9,810 nt of DNA from Sulfuricella sp. (GTDB lineage Bacteria > Pseudomonadota > Gammaproteobacteria > Burkholderiales > Sulfuricellaceae): assembly GCA_030691435.1 (NCBI GenBank), contig JAUYEK010000363.1, positions 1-9,810 of the forward strand, written 5' to 3'. The notes under the pieces are model-generated. The model made no database searches and had not been told where the DNA came from. It saw nothing but the letters and a program-made list of their open reading frames with translations. Made by a program: the position numbers and the translations under genes. Shown here piece after piece: positions 1-6,083 of the stretch. Position 1 is the first letter of the stretch. The number at the start of each line of letters is the position of its first letter.

Positions 1-79
1 AAAGCGCGAGTTCCGCAGCAGCCCGGCTTGGCGAGCAACGCAGGGAACCTGTAGCGAAGCGAAAGGCGGTGGATAGGGG

Positions 80-138
80 CGGGTTTCTTTGGTTCCTTTC
101 TTTAGCCGTTTAAAGAAAGGGACTAGCCCGCCGGGCTA
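80..138. repeat. Two adjacent palindromes in the gene-free left end (dispersed-repeat-like)
   Basis: A 13-bp stem with one G-T wobble is formed by 92-104 and 111-123 (CTTTCTTTA against TAAAGAAAG at its core) with a 6-base loop. It is followed at once by a second hairpin, TAGCCC (124-129) against GGGCTA (133-138), with a 3-base loop. No open frame of note crosses 1-196, and bases 1-79 show no gene. The TTTCTTTGG...CTTTCTTT arrangement resembles short intergenic repeats common in beta- and gammaproteobacteria, which is recollection rather than a search. It is not a good intrinsic terminator, because no T tract follows either stem. Confidence 0.45.
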
Positions 139-185
139 CCCCCGGCACCCAAACATTCGGTGCGCATGGCGCACCCTACAAGACC
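133..185 (+). repeat. Palindromic intergenic repeat, copy 1
   Basis: The core GGTGCGCATGGCGCACC at 159-175 is a perfect 7-bp hairpin with an ATG loop. It is flanked by a conserved left arm (GGGCTACCCCCGGCA at 133-147, then AAACATTC) and a right arm CTACAAGACC. The same unit recurs at about 569-610 and 1754-1806 in the same orientation, each time just before a gene. Copy 1 ends about 11 bases before the ATG at 197 and so would lie in the 5' leader or promoter of that gene. It looks like a REP/MITE-like element; no transposase is nearby. Confidence 0.8.
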
Positions 186-196
186 GGACTTAAAAC

Positions 197-562
197 ATGC
201 CAGCCAAACTATTCTCCCTCCATAACGTCCCCGATGACGAGGCCGAAGAAGTCCGTGATTTATTGCGCAGCAACGAGATCGACTTCCACGAGACTCCTGC
301 GGGAAACTGGGGCATTTCGGCGCCCTACATATGGCTGCACGATGAGAATGAACTGGAGAAAGCCAAGGCGCTCATCGGCAATTACCAGAAAGAGCGGCTG
401 ATCCGGGTCAGGGAGGAATATGAGCAACTTGGGCGGACAGGAAGGTGTCGAACGATAGGAGATGTGATCAGGGGAAACCCGCTGCGCTTCGTCGTCTATC
501 TGGCGGCCATTGTCGCAGTGCTCTATTTTTCTACCAAGCCCTTCATCAATATCGGGAAATAG
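197..562 (+). CDS. Small membrane-anchored DUF6164/DUF2007-like protein
   Basis: A 121-aa protein whose first 64 or so residues (KLFSLHNVPDDEAEEVRDLL..., HETPAGNWGISAP at 31-43, then WLHDENELEKAKALI) match what I know of DUF6164, a short family related to the DUF2007 'putative signal transducing' ferredoxin-like fold. A charged linker (about 65-90) leads to one hydrophobic helix at roughly 97-112, so the small domain should face the cytoplasm with a C-terminal membrane anchor. The biochemical function is unknown. The ATG at 197 is the first Met of the conserved N-terminus. There is no visible Shine-Dalgarno sequence upstream: the leader consists largely of the palindromic repeat. The stop is 6 bases from the next repeat copy. 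The family call is from memory and moderately sure; that it is a real gene is very likely. Confidence 0.8.
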   Translation: MPAKLFSLHNVPDDEAEEVRDLLRSNEIDFHETPAGNWGISAPYIWLHDENELEKAKALIGNYQKERLIRVREEYEQLGRTGRCRTIGDVIRGNPLRFVVYLAAIVAVLYFSTKPFINIGK

Positions 563-568
563 CCGTAT

Positions 569-610
569 CCCCGGCACCCAAACATTCGGTGCGCATGGCG
601 CACACAACAA
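569..610 (+). repeat. Palindromic intergenic repeat, copy 2 (degenerate right arm)
   Basis: CCCCGGCACCC, then AAACATTC and the hairpin GTGCGC (589-594) ATG GCGCAC (598-603). It matches copy 1 from the CCCCGGCA arm through the stem, but the right arm reads ACAACAAGG rather than CCTACAAGACC, and the GGGCT left extension is absent. It fills most of the gap between the stop at 562 and the start at 673. Confidence 0.75.
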
Positions 611-661
611 GGACACCAGACCTGGCGTAATCATTGCTTACCTGTAACTGTTATGGTCAAC

Positions 662-666
662 AGGAG
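662..666 (+). promoter_or_regulatory. Ribosome binding site deciding the start at 673
   Basis: AGGAG lies 6 bases before the ATG at 673 and only 3 bases before the ATG at 670. This favours 673 and argues against the upstream in-frame ATG at 634, which would add a peptide unlike the rest of the protein. Confidence 0.65.
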
Positions 667-672
667 CGCATG

Positions 673-1734
673 ATGAAAATCGATTCCGCTGAAATGATCT
701 TGAGCAGCACACACAGTGAAAAGGTGGAGCAGGAAAGCAGCGAGCAGTGGAAGGTCGTGTCGGGTGGCCGCTGGCTGGGCTTTGACGATGTGTTTGCGGA
801 CTGGAAACAGGCCTTTGCCCAGGAAAAGGTCGGCGCTGCGGCGCTGCAACCTATCTCTGCTGCACAGGGGCAGAAGTCGCATGGATGCGCTTCTGCCGGC
901 GAACGGGAGATGGGTGTCACGACGACGCAGATGCTGCTGGATATTCTGGACGGGATGTTGCCACGCAAGGCCACGAGCCTGAAGGCGGATGACTTTCAGC
1001 CGGCGAGCCACGGCGGGCGTCATTCCCATGCCGAGACCAAATTGGGCGGGGAGGCGCCGCCGGTCACCGACACGTTTACGATGGAATTCCGGAAGCACGA
1101 AAAGACCGTCAAATCGGAGCGGGTGGAATTTTCTGCCGCAGGGGCGGTAAATACCGCCGACGGCCGGCAAATTTCGCTGCATCTGAATTCGATCATGAGC
1201 CGTCAGGAAACCAGCGAGACCGAAATTAGCGGGGTGATGGAGGTCGAGAAGCTGAAAGACCCGCTGGTGGTCAATCTGGACGGGAAGGGCGTGCGCCTGT
1301 CCGCCGACCGCTTCGCTTTCGACCTTGAGGGTTTGGGCCGACAGGACGAAATTCCCGCTGTCGCTGCGGGCAGCGGCTTCCTCGTGCTGGACGCAAACGG
1401 CAACGGTCGCGCCGATTCCGGGCTGGAGCTGTTCGGCACGCGCAGCGGTAATGGTTTTGCCGATTTGGCCGCCTGGGACGAAGACCGCAATCGCTGGATT
1501 GACGAAAACGACAGCGTGTTCGGCAAGCTGAATATCTGGCGCGGCGGGGAAGAGCAACCGCTGGAAACCCTGGCGCAGAGAGGGGTCGGTGCGATCTACC
1601 TGGGGAATGCGGCCACCGAATTTTCGCTTCTGGATCGGGAGCGGCAGTTGCTGGGGAAAGTGCGGGCCACGGGGGTTTTTCTCAAGGAAGACGGGACGCC
1701 AGGCGTGTTGCAGCAGATCGATCTGGCGGTGTGA
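673..1734 (+). CDS. EF-hand-like calcium-binding-motif protein of unknown function
   Basis: A 353-aa protein from the ATG at 673 (starts at 634 or 670 are also open). Residues 1-190 are polar and probably poorly ordered, without a signal peptide or membrane helix. The C-terminal part begins with PLVVNLDGKGVRL (from 197). Next come FLVLDANGNGRADSGLELFG, where D240, N242, N244, D248 and E252 form a DxNxNGxxDxGxE acidic loop, and DEDRNRWIDEND at 269-280, spaced as a canonical 12-residue EF-hand loop (D269, D271, N273, D277, D280). The end, GAIYLGNAATEFSLLD...GVFLKEDG...QQIDL, is typical of a widespread family of Gram-negative hypothetical proteins. The same module occurs at the end of some large RTX-like secreted proteins (recollection). 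Calcium binding is inferred from the motifs. Location is unknown; if exported, a non-Sec route would be needed. It stands alone between two repeat copies. Confidence 0.85.
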   Translation: MKIDSAEMILSSTHSEKVEQESSEQWKVVSGGRWLGFDDVFADWKQAFAQEKVGAAALQPISAAQGQKSHGCASAGEREMGVTTTQMLLDILDGMLPRKATSLKADDFQPASHGGRHSHAETKLGGEAPPVTDTFTMEFRKHEKTVKSERVEFSAAGAVNTADGRQISLHLNSIMSRQETSETEISGVMEVEKLKDPLVVNLDGKGVRLSADRFAFDLEGLGRQDEIPAVAAGSGFLVLDANGNGRADSGLELFGTRSGNGFADLAAWDEDRNRWIDENDSVFGKLNIWRGGEEQPLETLAQRGVGAIYLGNAATEFSLLDRERQLLGKVRATGVFLKEDGTPGVLQQIDLAV

Positions 1735-1753
1735 GCGGCTTGGTTCTGGTGGT

Positions 1754-1806
1754 GGGCTGCCCCCGGCAATCAAACATTCGGTGCGCATGGCGCACCCTAC
1801 AAAACC
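1754..1806 (+). repeat. Palindromic intergenic repeat, copy 3
   Basis: GGGCTGCCCCCGGCA (1754-1768), AAACATTC and a perfect hairpin GGTGCGC (1780-1786) ATG GCGCACC (1790-1796), then CTACAAAACC. It is nearly identical to copy 1 including the left extension. It ends 7 bases before the ATG at 1814, so the repeat forms nearly all of the gap between the stop at 1734 and the next gene. Confidence 0.8.
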
Positions 1807-1813
1807 ATAATAC

Positions 1814-2194
1814 ATGACCCCCCAACCCAAAACCCTCCTCGCCGTGATCGAATTCATCTCCCACGGTCGATTGCCCGAGCTCTACAAGCAGATCGGTTTC
1901 GAAGTGACACCCGAGTGGCGGGTGCGCAAGGCCGTCTCGCTGGTGCGCAAGCTGAGGCCTGACGTGATCGTGGCGGATTTTTATTTCCAGTCGGACTTTC
2001 GCGATCGTTTGAGCAATCTCGAATCGCTGCTTGCGGCGGCGCAGCCGCTTAAGGAAACCCGGATACTGGTGTTTTACGAGCCGCAGGATGAGCCTGCGCT
2101 GGTCAGGGTGCGCGAGCGCATGCGCATCGATGCGGTACTGCCAACGCCGGTATCGGACGATGCGATCAGGGCTGTTCTGAGCGAGTGGCGGTGA
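1814..2194 (+). CDS. CheY-sized degenerate receiver-like protein
   Basis: A 126-aa protein with the pattern and length of a response-regulator receiver domain. RPDVIVADFYF (48-58) places D55 where the phospho-accepting Asp follows beta-3, and IDAVLPTPVSDDAI (105-118) corresponds to the usual '(G)ADxYLxKPF' stretch. Two key features differ. The N-terminal acidic pair of receivers is missing (LLAVIEFISHG, only E13 available), and the conserved Lys before Pro is Thr (T111-P112, equivalent to CheY K109-P110). There is no output domain. It may therefore be an atypical receiver or partner-binding protein rather than a phosphorylation-driven switch. No histidine kinase is adjacent. No Shine-Dalgarno is visible; the leader is the palindromic repeat. 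The fold assignment is by eye; the gene itself is convincing. Confidence 0.75.
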   Translation: MTPQPKTLLAVIEFISHGRLPELYKQIGFEVTPEWRVRKAVSLVRKLRPDVIVADFYFQSDFRDRLSNLESLLAAAQPLKETRILVFYEPQDEPALVRVRERMRIDAVLPTPVSDDAIRAVLSEWR

Positions 2195-2227
2195 TCGGGA
2201 TGCATTGCCGACTTTTCACGCGGCGGG

Positions 2228-2236
2228 TGCTATAAA
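2228..2236 (+). promoter_or_regulatory. Possible extended -10 promoter element for the 2422 gene
   Basis: TGCTATAAA fits the extended -10 pattern TGnTATAAT (5 of 6 hexamer bases). A poor -35 candidate, TTGCCG at 2205-2210, is 20 bases away. If used, the transcript would carry the REP hairpin in a leader of about 180 bases. This is weak, single-site evidence. Confidence 0.25.
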
Positions 2237-2240
2237 CCCA

Positions 2241-2356
2241 GATAATCCATTAGAGCCAAAACACCGCTGTAGGAGCGGCGCCCGCGCCGCGATTTGCGGC
2301 CCCAATAGCGCCGAGGGCGCCGCTCCTGCAGGCACGAACATTCCAATGGATAATCC
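2241..2356. repeat. REP-type hairpin inside a longer imperfect inverted repeat
   Basis: The outer stem pairs 2267-2283 (CTGTAGGAGCGGCGCCC) with 2315-2331 (GGGCGCCGCTCCTGCAG): 17 pairs, one of them G-T. Inside the loop a second hairpin, GCCGC (2286-2290) against GCGGC (2296-2300), is present. Outside, GATAATCCATTAG (2241-2253) matches the reverse complement of CCAATGGATAATC (2343-2355) at 11 of 13 positions, so the whole unit is a nested palindrome. The TAGGAGCGGCGCCCGCGCCGCGA core is a familiar extragenic palindrome of Pseudomonas, Xanthomonas and betaproteobacteria (recollection). It fills most of the 227-base gap before the GT51/PBP gene, in which no gene is seen. With no T tract, it is unlikely to be a simple terminator. 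Confidence 0.8.
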
Positions 2357-2421
2357 GGGATAAATCAAGCAGGGAGTACAATTCGCAGTCGGATTTATGT
2401 CACTCATTCAATAGATAACTC

Positions 2422-5400
2422 GTGGAACAAAACCATCCCGGCGAACCCGTCATCATCAAACGCAAGCTCAGGCGAATTTTCTTCGCATTCCTGATCCTGG
2501 CTATTCTCGCCCTCGTCACGCTGGGCATCCTTTTTTTCAGGGAGACCGAATCCTCGGCATTCCAGGCGGATTACCTGTCGCGGCTTGCCAAAGACCTGCG
2601 CTGGACAATGAAGAGCGGGCCTAATCCGGGTCTGTTTATTCCCCAGGCCGGGCCTTACGACGAGCGCCTGGGGTACAGCCGGTTGCCGGCCATGATTCCG
2701 CGCCTGGCTGAGCAGGGTTTCCAGGTAAGCGCCCAGGCACGGCTGTCGCCGCGCATGCAGGCGTTGATCGACCTGGGCTTGTTCGCCCCCTACCGGGAGA
2801 AGTCCCAGGCCGGTCTGCTCGTCACGGATTCCAGCGGCCAGCCATTTTTCAAGGCGCTTTCCCCGGGGCGGGTCTACGAGAGTTTCGAGGCGGTTCCTCC
2901 GGTCATTGTGAATAGCCTGCTCTATATCGAGAACCGCGATCTGCTGGATCCCAGCCATGCCAGGAAGAATCCGGCCGTGGAGTGGGCCCGGCTCGGGAAA
3001 GCCGTGCAGGACAAGGCGATCCAGCTCTTCCGCCCGGAACATGACGTACCCGGAGGCAGCACGCTGGCCACGCAAATCGAGAAGTACCGGCACTCTCCCA
3101 ATGGCTTGACCCTCTCTGCCGGCGACAAGCTGCAGCAGATCGCATCCGCTTCCGTGCGCGCCTACCTGGACGGGGAGGACACGCTGCCTGCGCGTCGGCG
3201 TATCGTGGCGAACTACCTCAACACGGTTCCGCTCGCTGCGGTTGCCGGATTCGGGGAAGTGAACGGCCTCGGTGACGGGCTGTGGGCCTGGTATGGGTGG
3301 AACTTCAATTACGTCAACCGGACGTTGCAGTCCTTGCCGTCGAGCGGATCAGACCTCGACGAATTCGCCAGCGTCTACAAGCACGTGTTGAGCCTGATGA
3401 TCGCCCAGCGCCGGCCATCGGCTTATCTGATGAAAGAGCGCAAGGCCCTTGAAGCGCTTACCAACAGCCATCTGAGGGTGCTGGCGCAGGCCGGCGTGAT
3501 TCCGCCCGTTGTCAGGGACGCCGCCCTGAAGGTGCCGCTCCAGTTTCTTACCGCTGCGGTTCCGGAAGAAACCGGGGATTTCCTGTCCCGCAAGGCGGCC
3601 AGCGCCGTGCGCGTACACCTGGCTTCCCTCCTGGGATTGCCCCGCCTGTATGAACTGGACCGCCTTGACCTCTCCGTGCAAAGCACGCTCGACGGGGCGC
3701 TGCAGAAGAGGATCACGGATATCCTGCGCGATCTCAGGAACCCGGCATCCGCGCGCACCGCCGGGCTCTACGGCGAGCATATGCTGGGCGAAGCCGATCC
3801 GGGCAAGATCATTTACAGTTTTACCCTCCACGAACTCACGCCCCAGGGCGCCAAGCTCCGGATTCTGGCCGACAACTTCGACCAGCCGTTCGACATCAAC
3901 CAGGGCACCAAGCTCGACCTGGGTTCCACCGCCAAGCTGAGAACGCTGGTGACCTACCTGGAAATCGTCGAAAAGCTGCACGGACACTATGCGTCATTGC
4001 CGCCGAAAGCGCTGCGGCAAGTGAAAGCGGAGCCCGGAGACAACCTTACCCGCTGGGCGGTCGACCATCTGCTGCGAAGCGGGGAAAAAAGCCTAGCGGC
4101 CATGCTGGACGCCGCCATGGAGCGCAAGTATTCGGCCAGCCCGCACGAGGAGTTTTTTACCGGCGGCGGCGTGCATGTCTTCAGCAACTTCAAGCACGAG
4201 GACGATGGCAGGATCATGAGCGTGCGCCAGGCCACCCGCTTTTCCGTCAACCTGGTTTACATCCGCCTGATGCGGGATATCGTGCGCTACACCATGTTCC
4301 AGACACCGGGGGCGAGTATCCTCAAGGACATGGACAACCCGCAGCGTCAGGAATACCTCAGGCGTTTCGCGGACAGGGAAAGCAGGGAGTTCGTCGGCCG
4401 CTTCTACCTGAAATACAAAGGCAAATCGACAAACGAGATCGCCGACATTTTCTTTTCCGGCATCCGGCCCACTCCGCGGCGGCTCGCTGCCGCCTACCGC
4501 TACATCAATCCGCAGGCCACGCCCGATCAATTCGCCGCATTCATGGAATCGCGCCTGCCCGGTTTCAGGGGGTCTGATGGGCAAACCCTTCGCGCCTTGT
4601 ATGATGGCTACGGCCCGGGAAAATACCCGCTGGCCGACCAAGGGTACTTTGCACACATCCATCCTCTGGAGTTGTGGCTCGCGCGTTACCTGACCGCCCA
4701 CCCCGGCGCGCGGTACAGGGACGCGATCGAGGCCAGCGGCGCCGAACGCATTGCCGTCTACGACTGGCTGCTCAAGACCATGCACAGGAACGCGCAGGAC
4801 ATCCGCATCCGCAGTCTGATCGAAGTGGAGGCTTTCCTGGAAATTCACCGTGGCTGGAAGCGGCTCGGCTACCCGTTCGACGCTCTGGTTCCGTCGCTGG
4901 CAACGGCCATCGGCAGCTCGGCGGATCGCCCCGCTGCGCTCGCCGAACTCATGGGCATCATTCTCAACGATGGGATCCGGGTTCCCACGTTGCCGATCGA
5001 ACGCATGCGCTTCGGTGCGGATACGCCCTATGAAACCGTCGTCGAGCGCGCCCCCGTTAAAAGCGAGCGCCTGTTCACGCCTGAGCTGGCCGCTACGGTG
5101 CGCAGCGTGCTGATCGATGTGGTGGAGGGGGGTACGGCCTCGCGGCTTGCCTACGCTATCGTGAGAGAAGACGGCACGCGGATTCCGCTGGGCGGCAAGA
5201 CCGGCACCGGCGACCACCGCTACGTCACTTTTTCCGTGGCGGGCACGATCAAGGAATCACGCGCGGTGAATCGCTCCGCCACGTTCGTGTTCTTCATCGG
5301 GGACCGTTTCTTCGGCACGCTAACCGCATTCGTGCCCGGTGCGGATGCAGAAAACTATGAGTTCACTTCATCGCTTTCCACGCAAGTCCTGAAAAACCTG

Positions 5401-5574
5401 CTGCCCACTTTGAAGCCGCTTATCGACTCGGCCCGGCCTCTGCCGGAACAGGCGCGGCTGGATGCAGTGAAGAAAGGCAACAGGAAGAAAACAGCGCCCC
5501 AACCCGTTCAAGACAGCGAAGATGCCGTCGATTCTTCGCCGCAGGAGGAGCCTGTGGCGGAAGAGCGGATTTGA
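2422..5574 (+). CDS. Large GT51/class A penicillin-binding-protein-like enzyme
   Basis: A 1050-aa inner-membrane protein: a short basic N-terminus, one membrane helix at about 19-39, and the rest periplasmic. The GT51 region is recognisable from IENRD (E170) and GGSTLATQIEK (211-221), followed by NYLNTVP. The transpeptidase has all three motifs: STAK (S502, K505), SVN (608-610) and KTGT (926-929). Class A PBPs polymerise and cross-link peptidoglycan. Two oddities suggest a specialised role. The GT51 motifs are altered (EN for ED; Q239 where RKxxE has the second catalytic Glu). The motif spacings are also long (106 residues SxxK to SxN, 316 from SxN to KTG), so extra helical insertions lie in the transpeptidase part. 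The last 45 or so residues are charged and probably disordered. The start is GTG: an in-frame TAA at 2416 excludes anything earlier and the next Met is far inside. The Shine-Dalgarno is poor. It is not PBP1a, 1b or 1c in length or layout. Confidence 0.88.
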   Translation: MEQNHPGEPVIIKRKLRRIFFAFLILAILALVTLGILFFRETESSAFQADYLSRLAKDLRWTMKSGPNPGLFIPQAGPYDERLGYSRLPAMIPRLAEQGFQVSAQARLSPRMQALIDLGLFAPYREKSQAGLLVTDSSGQPFFKALSPGRVYESFEAVPPVIVNSLLYIENRDLLDPSHARKNPAVEWARLGKAVQDKAIQLFRPEHDVPGGSTLATQIEKYRHSPNGLTLSAGDKLQQIASASVRAYLDGEDTLPARRRIVANYLNTVPLAAVAGFGEVNGLGDGLWAWYGWNFNYVNRTLQSLPSSGSDLDEFASVYKHVLSLMIAQRRPSAYLMKERKALEALTNSHLRVLAQAGVIPPVVRDAALKVPLQFLTAAVPEETGDFLSRKAASAVRVHLASLLGLPRLYELDRLDLSVQSTLDGALQKRITDILRDLRNPASARTAGLYGEHMLGEADPGKIIYSFTLHELTPQGAKLRILADNFDQPFDINQGTKLDLGSTAKLRTLVTYLEIVEKLHGHYASLPPKALRQVKAEPGDNLTRWAVDHLLRSGEKSLAAMLDAAMERKYSASPHEEFFTGGGVHVFSNFKHEDDGRIMSVRQATRFSVNLVYIRLMRDIVRYTMFQTPGASILKDMDNPQRQEYLRRFADRESREFVGRFYLKYKGKSTNEIADIFFSGIRPTPRRLAAAYRYINPQATPDQFAAFMESRLPGFRGSDGQTLRALYDGYGPGKYPLADQGYFAHIHPLELWLARYLTAHPGARYRDAIEASGAERIAVYDWLLKTMHRNAQDIRIRSLIEVEAFLEIHRGWKRLGYPFDALVPSLATAIGSSADRPAALAELMGIILNDGIRVPTLPIERMRFGADTPYETVVERAPVKSERLFTPELAATVRSVLIDVVEGGTASRLAYAIVREDGTRIPLGGKTGTGDHRYVTFSVAGTIKESRAVNRSATFVFFIGDRFFGTLTAFVPGADAENYEFTSSLSTQVLKNLLPTLKPLIDSARPLPEQARLDAVKKGNRKKTAPQPVQDSEDAVDSSPQEEPVAEERI

Positions 5575-5713
5575 CGAAAGCGGGGGCGTGGGCTGCTCCA
5601 ACCCAGGAGCCGGTGTTGTTCCATTTATCGATCAAAAAAGCACTAACCTGCGGTGAAAGATTTTTGCTGTTTATTGTTGGATTGAATGCAAATTGGAATG
5701 AGAGCGAACGACC

Positions 5714-5953
5714 ATGAAATCCTCCCTGATCGACCCCGATACCGACCTTGCCCACGAATGCTACGCGTTGGTTTATGCGCCGAGTCCCAACCGCAAGCGT
5801 TTTCCTGAAAACTGCGTGGAGGTGAAAGCTTCCGAGGAGGAGGCGCGAACCGGCGCCGATCCAGCCAAGCGGCTCGTGCCCGCCGTGCTGTTCGGTCCCT
5901 CGCGTTCTTCCGAGGGTTTTCGGCTGTTCTATCTGGTGCGCTGGCTCGACTAG
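5714..5953 (+). CDS. Small conserved-looking protein, function unknown
   Basis: A 79-aa protein I cannot assign to a family. It begins MKSSLIDPDTDLAHECYALV, has a basic and acidic middle (RKRFPENCVEVKASEEEART) and ends GFRLFYLVRWLD. There is no signal peptide, membrane helix or metal-binding cysteine cluster (cysteines only at 16 and about 34). It looks soluble and cytoplasmic. The reading frame is protein-like and no better ORF covers the region, but evidence that it is real is coding-like composition and position only. The Shine-Dalgarno is weak (GAGAG about 9 bases before the ATG). The 139-base gap before it holds a short GCTCC/GGAGC stem (about 5595-5615) without a T tract and no gene. 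Confidence 0.6.
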   Translation: MKSSLIDPDTDLAHECYALVYAPSPNRKRFPENCVEVKASEEEARTGADPAKRLVPAVLFGPSRSSEGFRLFYLVRWLD

Positions 5954-5977
5954 CGATTTTCCGGCCAGTTTATCGGA

Positions 5978-6026
5978 TAAGGGGAAACTCTATGCGAATG
6001 CGAGAGTTTTCTGGTAATTTGTCGGC
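5978..6026 (+). promoter_or_regulatory. Shared upstream element A, before the TonB receptor gene
   Basis: This segment matches 8111-8160 at roughly 36 of 49 positions with one single-base gap. The best blocks are CTATGCGAAT (5990-5999) and TTTCTGGTAATTTGTCGGC (6008-6026). TGGTAATTT (6012-6020) fits an extended -10, but there is no TTGACA-like -35. The GGGGAAACTC arm at the -35/upstream side may therefore be an activator site. The predicted transcript start is near 6027, some 55 bases before the GTG at 6084. That it is a promoter is inference from conservation and position. Confidence 0.55.
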
Positions 6027-6072
6027 AATTCAAGAAAATGGCAACTTGATCTAACGATTAAAACTCAGTCTT

Positions 6073-6078
6073 GGGAGG
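6073..6078 (+). promoter_or_regulatory. Ribosome binding site for the GTG start at 6084
   Basis: GGGAGG lies 5 bases before the GTG, a strong Shine-Dalgarno that settles the non-ATG start. The resulting N-terminus is a regular signal peptide. Confidence 0.75.
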
Positions 6079-6083
6079 CTGGC

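Noticed and set aside
159..175. GGTGCGC hairpins as intrinsic terminators
   Set aside because: None of the three copies has a T tract on either strand after the stem.
631..1857. 408-codon open frame on the minus strand across the calcium-motif gene
   Set aside because: It is antisense to a gene with clear motifs, runs through two intergenic repeats, and its translation has no recognisable domain. It is a high-GC shadow.
2216..2407. 63-codon minus-strand frame in the gap before the PBP-like gene
   Set aside because: It is translated from the REP palindrome itself and has no Shine-Dalgarno.
2397..2414. Five-codon ORF just before the GTG start at 2422
   Set aside because: No Shine-Dalgarno, too short, and out of frame; likely chance.
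4093..5217. 374-codon minus-strand frame inside the PBP-like gene
   Set aside because: Fully antisense to the region holding SVN and approaching KTGT; low-quality Arg/Ala/Gly-rich translation without start signals.
5588..5625. Terminator after the PBP-like gene
   Set aside because: Only a 5-bp GCTCC/GGAGC stem with no following T tract.
5643..5680. Possible third copy of the receptor/binding-protein promoter element before the 79-aa gene
   Set aside because: CTAAC, GAAAGATTTTTG and TTTATTG recall the element, but alignment needs gaps and there is no TGnTAATTT or GGGGAA arm. Similarity is near what AT-rich leaders give by chance.
5954..6083. Cobalamin riboswitch or Fur box before the receptor
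   Set aside because: No B12-box-like core or 19-bp Fur-like inverted repeat was seen by eye in this short gap.
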